The notes beneath the pieces are model-generated. The model saw nothing but the letters and a program-made list of their open reading frames with translations, was not told the DNA's origin and did not search any database. The position numbers were made by a program, and so were the translations under genes. This document shows positions 1 to 9,142 of a stretch of 39,875 nucleotides of DNA, piece after piece. Numbering within the stretch: position 1 is the stretch's first letter; every line of letters starts with the position of its first letter. This DNA comes from Symsagittifera roscoffensis (Eukaryota > Xenacoelomorpha > Acoela > Convolutidae), in the NCBI RefSeq assembly GCF_963678635.1, contig NW_026971270.1:1-39875 (forward strand), read 5' to 3'.

Positions 1-652
1 AAATTGCATGCAACTACCATCGGTGCAGAAACAACAGCAACTTTTCAATGAAAGGACAAGGGACCAACTCACATTAGCTTAAAATCCGCAACAACTACAA
101 GAAAAACAATCAAAACCAACAGACAGATGTAAAATGAACAGAAAAAAATACCAACTTGTTTTTTGATATTTATGATTGGCGCTTTTTTGATGAAATTGAC
201 CCATTTTGAAAGTGTCAACTCAATTACACGCAAGAGTCAACGCAAGTAAACCTAAATTGAAAAATCAAGCCGGGAAAAAGTGATTTTGAGCCCGGACACA
301 CTTAGGGACTTTTCTTTAAAAAAAATGAAAAAAACCTCATCGTGACCTACATAAGAAGCTGAATTACGTTCATTGACTCTTAAAAGCATCAACAAAATAT
401 GTCAAGTTTGATGGAACGTAAGATACCGGTTGTTAATTTGTTGATTCAATTTTTGATTCTTTTCCAGGTTCCCATCCCCTTGTAAAATTACAATAAGAAG
501 CTGTTCAAAAATTGTTTACACGGCAATTTGCATGTAGGAAACTATGTAAAACGATGACACGTTATGAGTTTCAGAAAACATCAAATGGGGGATTTGAAAA
601 AATTTTTAACAGCCAATTTTTTAACTGATTTCAAAATGTAAGATGAAATTTT
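1..652. other. Gene-free AT-rich stretch
   Basis: I see no credible coding region here; the short open frames lack any family signature. A pair of weak motifs, TCTTTTCCAGGTTCCCATCCCC near 457-480 and AAATGGGGGATTTGAAAA near 584-601, resembles decayed ends of the family A element that follows, so an old copy may be present. Confidence 0.5.
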
Positions 653-862
653 GGCTCTTTTCCAGTTCCCCCTTTCAAATTTAATTCTGAAAAGCTTATT
701 CAACGTTGTCATAATTCAATGAAATTTGACATGGTGAACAAACTAATAACTGTGAATATAATTGTTCTTGATGCTTCACATCCTAACATCCAGCATATAG
801 CCGTAACAACACGTAAAACAAACAAAAAAATCAATTTTTCTAAGGGTGTGGGAGGGAAAGCC
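653..862. mobile_element. Family A MITE, degenerate copy
   Basis: This copy starts with GGCTCTTTTCCAGTTCCCCC and shares its body with the copies at 4,150 and 10,313: the stretches around CTTATTCAACGTTGTCATAA, TGGTGAACAAA and AGCCGTAACAACACGTAAAAC. The right terminus has decayed to GGGAGGGAAAGCC. Flanks are GAAATTTT on the left and AAAATTTT on the right, a possible 8-bp target duplication with one mismatch. It has no coding capacity; the 66-residue open frame inside it is a by-product. Confidence 0.75.
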
Positions 863-1314
863 AAAATTTTGACTGAGCTAATGGACTCGAAACGTTCTAT
901 TACAATTGTCCTAATATGAACATAACTTTATTTTGAGAAAAAAATGTACCGATGAGAGTAAAATATCTAAACTGAAACGATTCTTGGTTCGAAAATTTTC
1001 TGATTAACTAAAGTTTGATAATTAGAGACAATAACTTCCGGTTGTTCGAATTGTATCAATTTAAATTTGGTTTGAAATATGTTCATTTAATGAGAACAAA
1101 AGAAATGCAAATTATAAGGGAGGGAATTGGAAAAGAGCTTTGATTTTTTTTACTGAGGGGTATATACTGAAGTTACTGAGGAGGGGGACTATTATGGGAA
1201 AGACCCCAAAACTTCATAATTTTACGACAAAGTCATCGTCAGTTGCTGAAGAGGAGGGAAAAGAACCTGAATTTATTTATGATTATTGTTCCGACTTTCG
1301 ATACGAAAGTAACG
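863..1314. other. No gene seen; stray family A terminus
   Basis: Nothing coding is supported. GGAGGGAATTGGAAAAGAGC near 1,120-1,139 matches the right terminus of family A without an obvious partner, so it is probably a truncated or very old copy. Confidence 0.45.
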
Positions 1315-2090
1315 GAATATTTGTGCTCGGGGTGGGTTTTTTTTCAGACAAATTTCGACTTTTTAACTAGCCATTTTTGACGGATTTTTTATATCATTCA
1401 AAAGCTTTTGTTGTTCTGAGCTTAAATTTGAAAAGATATTTCACCTGTGATTATTATTGGTAAAAGTTATGGGGGTTTAAAGATTGCCTTTTGGCCATTT
1501 TGACCAATTTGGGACAATTAACGCGCGATATATTTCGCGCTATTAACGCGTAAGCGGAGATTTATTCCGTCTTAGAAATCGTTCCAAATTGGCTTATTTG
1601 CCATAACTGATTTGTTACAAGGAACGAAATCTATCCTTCTGTACTTTAAATGGCGTGTGGGTGGATGATTTTCATAAAAATTTCAAATTAAAAAAAAAAT
1701 TCTCGGCTCTTTTTCCTTTTCCCCCCACCTCACTCAAACATGAATTTTATGGTCTAACGAGCGGTCTTACAAGGTTAATCATGGAGACCAAATATGTTTG
1801 TCATGGCATAGTCAGTCTACATGCCACTTTTCATGACAATCGGACAAAGTGAACAGTAACTTCAAATATAAAAATTTGCAGGTGGGGGGAAAAGGAAAGA
1901 GAGCCAATTTCTCTTATTTTATTTCATTTAATTTTTTATGTTATTACTGCTCCATAAACCTTAAAAGGCAGTCGGAGCATTCAGGGCTTCGCCCTGATAC
2001 GCGCAGTCTTGTTTAATTTTAAGATTACTCTGTGCTGACTAAAATTGCCTCACACTCTTCGCATATATCTATGCATATCTCCGCCTCTCA
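1315..2090 (+). repeat. Dispersed repeat C, interrupted copy
   Basis: The same sequence occurs in inverse orientation at about 31,880-32,400. Landmarks shared in order are TTGTGCTCGG, TTTTTGACGGATTTTT, GGGACAATTAACGCGCGATATA, the GGAACGATTT/AATCGTTCC segment, GGCAGTCGGA, CAGGGCTTCGC and GTCTTGTT. The copy here is split by the family B element at 1,705-1,905, so the repeat is older than that insertion. No protein signature is visible. The type of element is unknown. Confidence 0.7.
1705..1905 (+). mobile_element. Family B MITE inserted in repeat C
   Basis: Terminal inverted repeats read GGCTCTTTTTCCTTTTCCCC at the left and GGGGAAAAGGAAAGAGAGCC at the right. Flanks AAATTCTC and AATTTCTC are an 8-bp target duplication with one mismatch, as expected of hAT-superfamily elements. 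The body (CTCACTCAAACATGAATTTT, GGTCTTACAAGGTTAATCAT, GTCTACATGCCACTTTTCAT) recurs inverted at 2,705-2,889 and, decayed, around 4,080-4,450. It is non-coding. Confidence 0.8.
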
Positions 2091-2704
2091 ATCGAAAGGT
2101 TATCTGTTATCATGCCTGTTCGATACTCGAGTGTGACGCAACGTTAGTGAAAGGGTCACTTCCCGGGTTGACGTCCATAGAAGAAAAATTTGCCGTCTCG
2201 AAATTATGCGCAATTCTGCGGCGTCTATGGAAAAAATGCTTGCCATACAATTTTCATACAAAATTTCAAAATGGTTTTAACAGAGTTTTAGTACAGATTT
2301 ATGGTCTACCCGTTGCTTTTAAAGCTTTCTGGTCATGATTTTAATTTTTTCCACAAAATTACCACACATACATTTCACGCATTCAACCATTGGTGAATTC
2401 GAGTTAACTAACCTGAAGTGTAATGGCCCTCCCCGGGTAGGTAATGGGTTCCGTCTGGAGCTTACATTGGCCCCCACCCTCTGGTGTGCTCTTCGGGACC
2501 AGGAGCTTAAGTGGGGTCAGCCCGAAGACAGTGTTCTGAAAAAACACAACAATCTTTGGTTTTTTCCTTTCATAAACTTTTCTCTGACTTAAACCATTTT
2601 TTATAAAATCAAACAAAACAGTTTGCTTTCTGGAAAAAGAATTAGACATGTAGTATTTTGATCAAAAATCTAAGAGGGAACTGGAAAAGAGCCTTAAAAC
2701 AAGA
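2091..2704. other. No gene seen; G+C-richer patch and stray family A end
   Basis: Two overlapping open frames (2,045-2,338 and 2,335-2,592) show no recognisable family. About 2,410-2,530 is noticeably richer in G+C than its surroundings (GGCCCTCCCCGGGTAGGTAA, GGCCCCCACCCTCTGG), which suggests an inserted fragment of another repeat. GAGGGAACTGGAAAAGAGCC at 2,674-2,693 is a right-hand family A terminus 11 bases before the next element. Confidence 0.4.
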
Positions 2705-2889
2705 GGCTCTTTTTCCTTTTTCTTCCACCTGCAAAACATTTGTTCACATTATTCGATTGTTATGAAAATTGGCACGGACTAAAAAGGCCATGGCAAACAT
2801 ATTTGATCTTCATAATTAACCTTGTAAAACCACTCGTTACACCATAAAATTGATGCTCGTGTGAGGTGGGGGGGGGGGGGGGAAGAGCC
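2705..2889 (-). mobile_element. Family B MITE, inverted copy with G15 run
   Basis: Starts GGCTCTTTTTCCTTTTTCTTCCACCT and ends in a run of 15 G followed by AAGAGCC. Its body is the reverse complement of the 1,705-1,905 element (GTTCACATTATTCGATTGTTATGAAAATTGG and AATTAACCTTGTAAAACCACTCG as landmarks). The flanks AAACAAGA and AAATAAAG agree only in part, so the target duplication is uncertain. The G run has probably grown by slippage from the CCCCCC tract of the terminus. Confidence 0.75.
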
Positions 2890-3142
2890 AAATAAAGTTC
2901 CCCTTGATACAACTGTAATAGCCAAATTCGATTTTGTAGGGATGCAAATTTGGCTTTTTTCCATGATAGCCGTGGTACAAAATTCGCGTGCAGTTCTTTA
3001 TTATGTTCGGAACCTTTGGGTCGGTCAGTTTTATAAAGTCATACCATAGGAGGAAATAGTTAATAAATATCGTCCGAGTTATTAAGCCGTTAAAATTTAC
3101 TCCTCTGAAATAATTACAGAAACAAAACGATTTTTCTTTTCG

Positions 3143-3348
3143 GCTCTTTTCCAGTCCCCCCTATTTTTGAAATTCAACTTTTGATAACGTTTTTAAAAGA
3201 CTTCGGATGTTCCCTATTGCAAAGAAGCACTTCGGCGTGAACAAAGTGAACAAATTTTTTGTAATTTTTTTTACATGTAAATTGCCACCTGAATATTTTT
3301 CATCAATTTATTGCAACTTTCCGAGGGGTGGGAAACTGGAAAAGAACC
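3143..3348. mobile_element. Family A MITE, diverged copy
   Basis: Left end GGCTCTTTTCCAGTCCCCCC and right end GGGTGGGAAACTGGAAAAGAACC are recognisable inverted termini. The body keeps GTGAACAAAGTGAACAAATTTTTTG but is otherwise strongly diverged from the 10,313 copy. The flanks (TTCTTTTC and ATCTTTTT) match at six of eight positions. Confidence 0.6.
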
Positions 3349-3960
3349 ATCTTTTTTCATTCTTACGAAAATCTGGAGAATCTCGATACCAGTTCGGTGG
3401 TTCTGGTTCCGGTGCATCCCATGTTCCTTGCCTATGCATTTTCCTCTTAGTTCGTTCTTGTAATTTTATATTCCAGAAATTTAGCTTTTATTTTTTTTGT
3501 TACTCTACGCTTCACTTGGTTGATTTTTGTTTTGGCAAAAAATGAACTTGTTTGACTTTGATTCCCTGGTTGATTTTGCTCCGCTAAAATTTTACCCGCA
3601 GAATTGCGCATAATTTCGAGAACATTTTTTTTTGGATTTTTGGATTTCACAAGTCACCATTAGACAAAATGAATTGTCGTGGTCCTATTAAGTCTGAATG
3701 CTAGTTTTTATTGTAAATGAACAATGCGAGCAAAAATGCAGCTGTTCCACTCTCCCCACATTTCAAAAATTTTACTTTCATAATTGTTTTATGATTTTCC
3801 GGTCCCCCCAAATTTGAATTTCAGCTTTAAGAAACTATTTTTACGCTGTCATCATAAAATGAAATTTTGCATTGTATAGCATTCCGTCGTAGTAACACAC
3901 GTAATAAAGACAACTAAAACAAATGAAAAACTGAATTTTGAGATAAAAAGCCAGTTTTTC
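3349..3960. other. No gene; decayed family A copy near 3,801-3,955
   Basis: GGTCCCCCCAAATTTGAATTTCAGCTTTAAGAAACT at 3,801 onward, then CTGTCATCATAAAATGAAATTTTGC, CGTCGTAGTAACACACGTAATAAAGACAACTAAAACAAA and CTGAATTTTGA, follow the order of the family A body. The right terminus is lost. The rest of the stretch shows nothing I can name. Confidence 0.45.
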
Positions 3961-4079
3961 GCTATTATGGCTACATGTGTGATATTGCGCTGTATGTTAT
4001 GAAAAAATCTGTTGATTCTTGCAAGTTTGCTCAACATTCCCCAATTTTTATCCAATTACGACACCAAAAAACAATTTTT

Positions 4080-4450
4080 CAAACAAAAAACATCACTTTT
4101 ATGATGTAAGGAGAGGTCTCCTTTACAAGGTTAAGTATGAAGACTAAATGGCTCTTTTCCAGTTCCCCCCTTTCAAATTCAATTTTGAAAAGTCTATTTA
4201 ACGTTGTCATAATGCAACGAAATTTGGTGTGGTGAACAAATCAACAATTCTGACCAGATTTGTTCTTCATACTTTACAACGTAACAACACGCGTTTAGCC
4301 GTAATAACACGTGAGACAAACATAAAACTCGGTATTTTGAAAGGAGTTAACTGGAAAAGAACCGACTAAATACGTTAGTGATAGCTTAGATAGTACGCAT
4401 GCCAATTTTCATAAATATTGGAAAATATTCCCGACAACGACCTTTAATTT
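4080..4450 (+). mobile_element. Decayed family B MITE carrying a nested family A copy
   Basis: The sequence before the nested element (GGTCTCCTTTACAAGGTTAAGTATGAAGACTAAAT) and after it (GTTAGTGATAGCTTAGATAGTACGCATGCCAATTTTCATAAATATTGG) together follow the order of the family B body seen at 1,750-1,850. Both termini have decayed. It predates the family A insertion at 4,150. Confidence 0.6.
4150..4363. mobile_element. Family A MITE with perfect 8-bp target duplication
   Basis: A 214-bp non-coding element with termini GGCTCTTTTCCAGTTCCCCC and AACTGGAAAAGAACC. It is flanked on both sides by GACTAAAT, a perfect 8-bp duplication, the target-site length typical of hAT transposases. It sits inside a decayed family B element, so the insertion order is clear. 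The body is close to that of the 10,313 copy. Mobilisation would need a transposase supplied from elsewhere; none is encoded in this window. Confidence 0.88.
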
Positions 4451-4532
4451 AAAACGAAAATGAAGAGTTTGTGGATTTATAACTCAAGATTTAACATTTT
4501 CAATTTTTTTCCGGATATCGCATTATCATCTC

Positions 4533-5354
4533 ACTATCTCAACTTTGTAGGCATTTGAACATATTCCTACTTCAACAATTTTGTGAATTTTATTTTTAAA
4601 AATCGATATATCATTGTGAACACACAACAAAAATTGGCTGAACACATGTATAGTTCAACAAAATTAGCCAGTAATAATATTTCTGAATAAAAACCGAAAC
4701 TAGCCCTAAAATAGTTCAAGTTTAGGTGACGATAGTTAAAAAAAAGTTTTCTAAATACAAGAAAAGTTTTTGCTAAAAACTGACTTCAAAAAAAAGTATA
4801 CGAAATAACTACCCAGAAATGATCTATATGCATGTTAGCACGCGCTAACAGACATTGCGAACAAAAAATGATATGTCCCCCGCTAAAAGGCAATTTTCAA
4901 GCAATTTTTCATCTACAAACTTTGTTTGGTTGAAGCAGACACATCAGCAAGAAATTACAAAAAATATATAATCTACTTGCAAGCAACTTATCCACTCCCC
5001 ATTTTGTTTTTTATATTAATGATGTAACAAGACCTTATTGGTTTCAGCTTTTTCTTAAAAGCAAACTCATGGCCTAACCGGTGTCAGAATTTTTTTCAAA
5101 TTAAATAACTTTTTCTGTTAATGGAATTGGCCTGGAAACTAATTGGGACGAAATTAACATCCTACCCAGCTAAAAAAACTATCTGGAGAGGTTTTAACAC
5201 GGGCGCTTTACAGTGACAAAGTACAGCAGTATTGAAATATAAGTCAAACATATATAATTTGAAAATAGGTTCAACAGTGCGATCAATTGATGATAACTGA
5301 AGTTTTTGAATTCCTTTAATGAATTTTTGGTTCTTTTGCATGAATAGTGATTTA
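4533..5354. repeat. Repeat D, copy 1 (direct repeat of 38,938-39,756)
   Basis: About 815 bp are nearly identical to 38,938-39,756 in the same orientation; by eye there are about ten differences, including a two-base difference in an A run near 4,790. Landmarks include AACTTTGTAGGCATTTGAAC, GCATGTTAGCACGCGCTAAC, ATGATATGTCCCCCGCTAAA and GCATGAATAGTGATTTA. No terminal inverted repeats, target duplication or protein signature was found. It is probably a recently active non-autonomous repeat or a small segmental duplication. Confidence 0.9.
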
Positions 5355-5882
5355 CAGATAATTTTTTTTGCAAAATGATTTTCTTTTTCTGCTGAATAAT
5401 TTTTCTGCAAAACAGTTTTTTTTCTGTTGAACAGCTATACTTTTCTTTTTCTTCAAAATTGTTTTTCTGTGACTGTCTTTTTCTTTTGACAAGTTCGGTT
5501 TTTAATACAGATTTTTGAATAAAAAATGTATGGAATTTTCCAAATTTAGAGTTTGATAGTATAATGTACGGATGTTTTGTTTTAATTCGAATAAATTTTC
5601 TAGTTCAGACTACTCTCTATGTAAACGACTGTACTTTTGTTTTTAGAGAATTTTCATTTAGTGTTTGAAAGTCAGAAAGATCTAAGGCGAAAATACTGAA
5701 AAAAAAGAGCAAAAAAAGCCGACTGATTTCTAGACTGGTTCTTGTTCTGTGTTTTCACTTTCAACTGCTATGTCGAGGGTAGATATTTTCTCATGTGTCC
5801 ATTTTTCACTATCACATTTCATCCGAAACCTTTTTGTTCCACCTTAAACTCAAGAGAGCACCATTTTTTTTAAAGTTACAGC
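5355..5882. other. T-rich stretch, no gene seen
   Basis: Contains loosely repeated TTTTTTCTG/TTTTTCTT motifs (about 5,365-5,500) and no coding signature. The retrotransposon remnant on the minus strand ends at its right border, and no pol-like motif continues into this stretch. Confidence 0.5.
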
Positions 5883-6545
5883 CTACGTAGTAGTAGTTAA
5901 ATACTCAATTACTGACAATAGTGCAAGAAATTCCGAAGGTTTTTCTACAGGGTGAAGTCTGAGGTTCGTTAGAATTTGATAATCCCACGTGAAGCCCAAT
6001 CTTTCCAATTTTTTTATTGGTGTCACGCTTAGCACTGCTCCTGTATCCAGTAGTCCTGTTACTCCAATTTTCTTTCCATTGGTGTCTAGCTGATGTGCAG
6101 TCACATCTGCGTCGTACCCTATGTGTACTGCATCTTGCTCCATCATGGCATCATGGCCGATTCTACGTACCTTGAGTTTTTCCTGACCCAAATAGATCTG
6201 CCCCATTTGTTCACTATCGCTTGTGATGTGGGTCCTAGTGTATATGCTTATCCCGTTCAACATCACTTGATACGGTCCATAGACTTCCACGTAGCGCCCG
6301 TGGAGTTTCTTTGTTGGAGGGCCACCCGTTGTCAACAATGCTCGCACAGCTCTCGATTCAGTGTGTGGCTCTGCCTGTCTCAGATAATCTGCATATGTAT
6401 CTAAATGCATCATAGTGAACTCTGAGGGTTCACTTAGGTTCCTGATCACCTGATGTCCCGCAACTGAAATTATTGACTGTATTCTTCTTCCTTGTGGCAC
6501 CATTTCGAATGTCTGCCGTGAGATCACGTTTGGTTTCAAGCTCAA
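5883..6545 (-). pseudogene. Retropepsin-like protease segment, truncated
   Basis: 220 codons starting MSLKPNVISRQTFEM. The retropepsin active-site signature is LLDTGAVLSV, with the catalytic Asp at codon 167 (6,045-6,047), preceded by the usual small hydrophobic strand (IGVTG). Family proteases need about 50-60 further residues including a second hydrophobic-Gly motif. Here the frame becomes unrelated about 30 codons after the site and stops at 5,883, so the fold is incomplete. The frame differs from that of the zinc-knuckle segment, so a shift also separates gag and protease. In a live element such a shift can be programmed, but with the other breaks here it is more likely decay. Confidence 0.78.
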
Positions 6546-6664
6546 ACTGCTTGATGCTTTCGTATCTTCGACTTCTGATGCCTCGAAGGCGTTTAACCTT
6601 TCCTGAATTTTCTCTGCTCCAGTTCAAGCTTCACCTTTTGTTCAATCTACTTTTTCAACAACTC

Positions 6665-7051
6665 CTACTGGACTCTGTTTAAAGCATCTCTCGCGGCTGC
6701 CCTATAGTCAACCTTGAAGTCATCTGCCGCCGTCACCGGTCCCGGTTCACGTATCCCTTCCGTTACTGCCTGTATCTTCTTTGTTGCCAGCTCTTGCGGT
6801 TTCTGCTTTCTGCGTGCCTTCGCTTCACTCAACAGGCGATCCTTGCTGGCCTTCACACCCGATAAAGCTTCCTCATGCCTCGGATGCTTGATGTCTGCCA
6901 CAGCATCCCAAAACTGTGGACAATCCGATTTAAAATGACCTTCCAAGTTACAAAAGAAACACCTTGGGCCGAACTTCGCAATTACTCCTCTCATGAAATC
7001 TTCATGATCGACCTCTGACGCATCTTCATCCTCGAGGCCAGAGCCTACTGC
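6665..7051 (-). pseudogene. gag nucleocapsid: intact second zinc knuckle
   Basis: Same frame as the capsid segment, downstream of its stop: an acidic stretch (EDEDASEVDHEDF) and then CFFCNLEGHFKSDC at 6,920-6,961, a complete C-x2-C-x4-H-x4-C zinc knuckle for RNA binding. A basic, Lys/Arg-rich tail follows (RLLSEAKARRKQKPQELATK). The frame ends with a TAG at 6,665-6,667, and further stops follow in the same frame before the protease region. Confidence 0.82.
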
Positions 7052-7747
7052 TTACACGCCCTGTTTGTAGGTTGGGCATGCTGACACATGATGGTCCGTC
7101 GTTCTGCAATTTGCACTGGAGCGTCTCTTGTCCATATCGTCCTTTGGTTTGTACCAGTTGTAACCTTGATTTGCTGGTCCATTGTTAAAATTGCCATAAT
7201 TGTGTTTGTAATATCCAGATCTCGATGGAGGCTTCAGTAGAATATATTCTTTTGACTTTAGTCTCAACTCCTCTGGTGTTGGTGCATTGGTTGAAAGTGG
7301 TGTGTAATGTGTCGCTAACATCATTCGAAGCTTATCATTCTTCACACCATCGACGAATTTTGAAGCTACTGCCAGGTTCATCCTTCTATACGACTCATCT
7401 GGTTGGCTACGCCTTCTAAGCATCTCCAAATTGTCTAGAAACTTGTCCATCGTCTCGTCTTCACGTTGCCTCCGTTTCTCAAAGCGCATCATCGCTTGGC
7501 GTCCTTGCACCCCTGAGCTAAAACGATTTAAAAAGATTTCAAAGATTTTTCCAGCGGTGTACCGCTGGTACTGTTTTTTGGCCATCACACAGTTTAGGGC
7601 TGCTGTCCCTTCCAGGTTGCGTCCCTGCAGTGGCCATTGATGTTGCGTCCCTTGAATGCCCTGCTTGAGCATCATTGCCCGCTGATAGAGGCTCTGGGTT
7701 TTCCCTCCTGTTCGAATCGCTGGGATGACCTCTTCTTTGATTCGCAT
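7052..7747 (-). pseudogene. gag capsid-like region with degenerate first zinc knuckle
   Basis: 231 codons. The helical capsid-like core has the retrotransposon-gag pattern: RYTAGKIFEIFLNRF, then a basic RFEKRRQREDETMDKFLDNLEMLRRR stretch, then ASKFVDGVKNDKLRMMLATHY. A Tyr/Asn/Gly-rich linker leads to SANCRTTDHHVSAC at 7,076-7,117, which matches a CCHC knuckle except that the first Cys is Ser. The frame ends at a TAA (7,052-7,054). The following codons continue in the same frame into the next knuckle, so this is an in-frame nonsense change, not a natural end. Confidence 0.8.
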
Positions 7748-8132
7748 GACTCCAGTTCATGGAATCACATCTCCCAGTCGCATGTGTGTCTTGCGTCAAT
7801 CGTTCGTTTGAGGTCGGTCTGTTGCCAGTCGAACTTCCTCTGATGTTTGGGTCCCGTGGCCTATTTTCCCCTGTGGCATAGCTGGATGAACTGCCCGTTC
7901 CTCTAGCGGATCCATATGTCCTGCTTCTATTGGGTTGTTCATCGAAGTTCACTCTCGGCTCCCTGCCGGGTTCTCCTGAGTTTGGTTCTCCATTCTTCGA
8001 TCCACTCCTGTTTCCTAGTAGCCCATCCAACCAATCAATGATAGCCTGAGTTCGCCTCTCCATCATCGCGTCTATCTTTGAGTCAAGAGTCCCAAGAGTC
8101 TGCTCCTGTTGAATTCTCATTCTCCAGGTCAT
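7539..8132 (-). pseudogene. gag linker segment, frame-shifted
   Basis: This frame overlaps the end of the coiled-coil frame (about 8,083-8,132), so the shift lies there. After LGTLDSKIDAMMERRTQAII it becomes low-complexity, rich in Arg, Gly, Ser, Asn and Pro (GSARGTGSSSSYATGENRPR), which is typical of a disordered gag linker. Beyond about 7,747 the true gag continues in another frame, so the last ~70 codons of this frame are probably out-of-frame reading. Confidence 0.55.
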
Positions 8133-8867
8133 CTCCCAATTTGAAATCTTTTTGCTCAGCTTTCCTCGTCATTCGCGACAAGTTCTTGGCCAAGTGTTCA
8201 ACTGTTCTCTCTTTCAAGCGTTTTTCGCATCTGATAACTTCTTGTCTGTTGCGGTTGATCTCCTCCCGCAGGTTTTCTCTCTCGACGTGGACTGCCCCCT
8301 CTAGTTCACTCATTCTTAAAGACATCTGTTCATTCTGTTCTCTTATGCTGTCCATTATGTTGGTCAAGGTTTCTTCGATAGATGCTCCGTTGTCCACTAA
8401 CGGCGTCCCAAGTGGTGGTAAAACCCTATCGGTTCCAGGTAACTTGGTGCTGGTCGAGACTCAGGTCTTGATTCTCTGCCTCGACGTCTCTTTGGATACG
8501 CAGGTGGGTTATATAACCCTGTGTTACTGTTCTTCGCAGTTCGCATCTCCGAATTCGTCTTGGTCACAAAGTTTCCTGACTGGCCTGATCCATTTGTGGT
8601 CTTGCTTATTGTCCTGACCACATAAATTGGGTCCATAGAGCCAGTCTCTCTATTGGTGTATGCATCATTCTCCTGAGTCGAACTATAGAGGCTGACTTGA
8701 GATCCGAGGTCATCTTGCTCGTCATCGTCGTCCTCCTCTTCCGGGGTTTCTGCTTCATTGCCTGTGTCCGTTCCCATGGTAAATGGAAAGAAGCTTCCCA
8801 AAGTGTTCTTCACTCTTTCTGAAAACGAGGAGGACGTTGCCGGTTTCTCCGTCATACAATGCATCAT
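8083..8867 (-). pseudogene. gag acidic region and coiled coil
   Basis: Two abutting frames. 8,867-8,397 encodes an acidic stretch (TPEEEDDDDEQDDLGSQ) followed by a basic RRRGRESRPESRP segment, ending HHLGRR-stop. 8,397-8,083 is a different frame that encodes a heptad-patterned, Glu/Arg-rich helix (SIEETLTNIMDSIREQNEQM and onward), consistent with a coiled coil of gag. The junction at about 8,397 needs a frame change. No enzymatic motif is present, as expected of the matrix/N-terminal part of gag. Confidence 0.6.
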
Positions 8868-9142
8868 AGTATAATGTTATCTGTGGGTGATCTTGTTGTC
8901 GCCACGTTTTCAGTAGAGATGTCGGACAGTTCCGACATCTCTTCTCGGTCTAGAGTCTCGGTTGAAGTGGCAAAATCTTGGCCTTGTTCTACCGGAGCAG
9001 ATTCACTTGCCAATCTTCTGTTTCCACTCACTTCCGGTCCATGTGCCTCCTGGTTCTCATCCATGGCAGGGTCCAGATGGACCTCTACTTCTAACATTGC
9101 CTGTTGTCCTTCTGACGACTTTGGACTCCTGGTTTCAACCAT
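8864..9142 (-). pseudogene. gag N-terminal segment
   Basis: The likely start is the Met of MVETRSPKSSEGQQ at 9,142. The frame is open further upstream to 9,568 but that part looks like non-coding leader. The segment is acidic (EDFATSTETLDREEMSELSD-like composition) and stops with TGA at 8,864-8,866, overlapping an ATG as TATGATG. The next frame, starting MMHCMTEKPATSSS, carries on with the same acidic, low-complexity composition. A frameshift, or stop-start coupling of the two frames, would both fit. I favour a frameshift because the rest of the locus is broken. Confidence 0.6.

Larger units (their letters stand above)
5883..9142 (-). mobile_element. Ty3/gypsy-like gag-protease remnant
   Basis: Reading leftward on the minus strand the order is an acidic Ser/Thr-rich N-terminus, a coiled coil, an Arg/Ser/Gly/Asn-rich linker, a capsid-like region, two zinc knuckles and an aspartic protease with LLDTGA. 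That is the order of an LTR-retrotransposon gag followed by protease. The reading frame changes at least five times and carries internal stops. The reverse transcriptase, RNase H and integrase are absent because the locus ends just beyond the protease site. The region is clearly richer in G+C than its flanks. No flanking LTR pair was recognised. I read it as a truncated, inactive copy. Confidence 0.85.

Noticed and set aside
1140-1370. 76-codon plus-strand frame
   Set aside because: It runs into the edge of repeat C and has no protein signature.
2045-2592. Two overlapping frames of 97 and 85 codons
   Set aside because: No recognisable domain, different frames, and the region is part repeat C and part unknown G+C-richer repeat.
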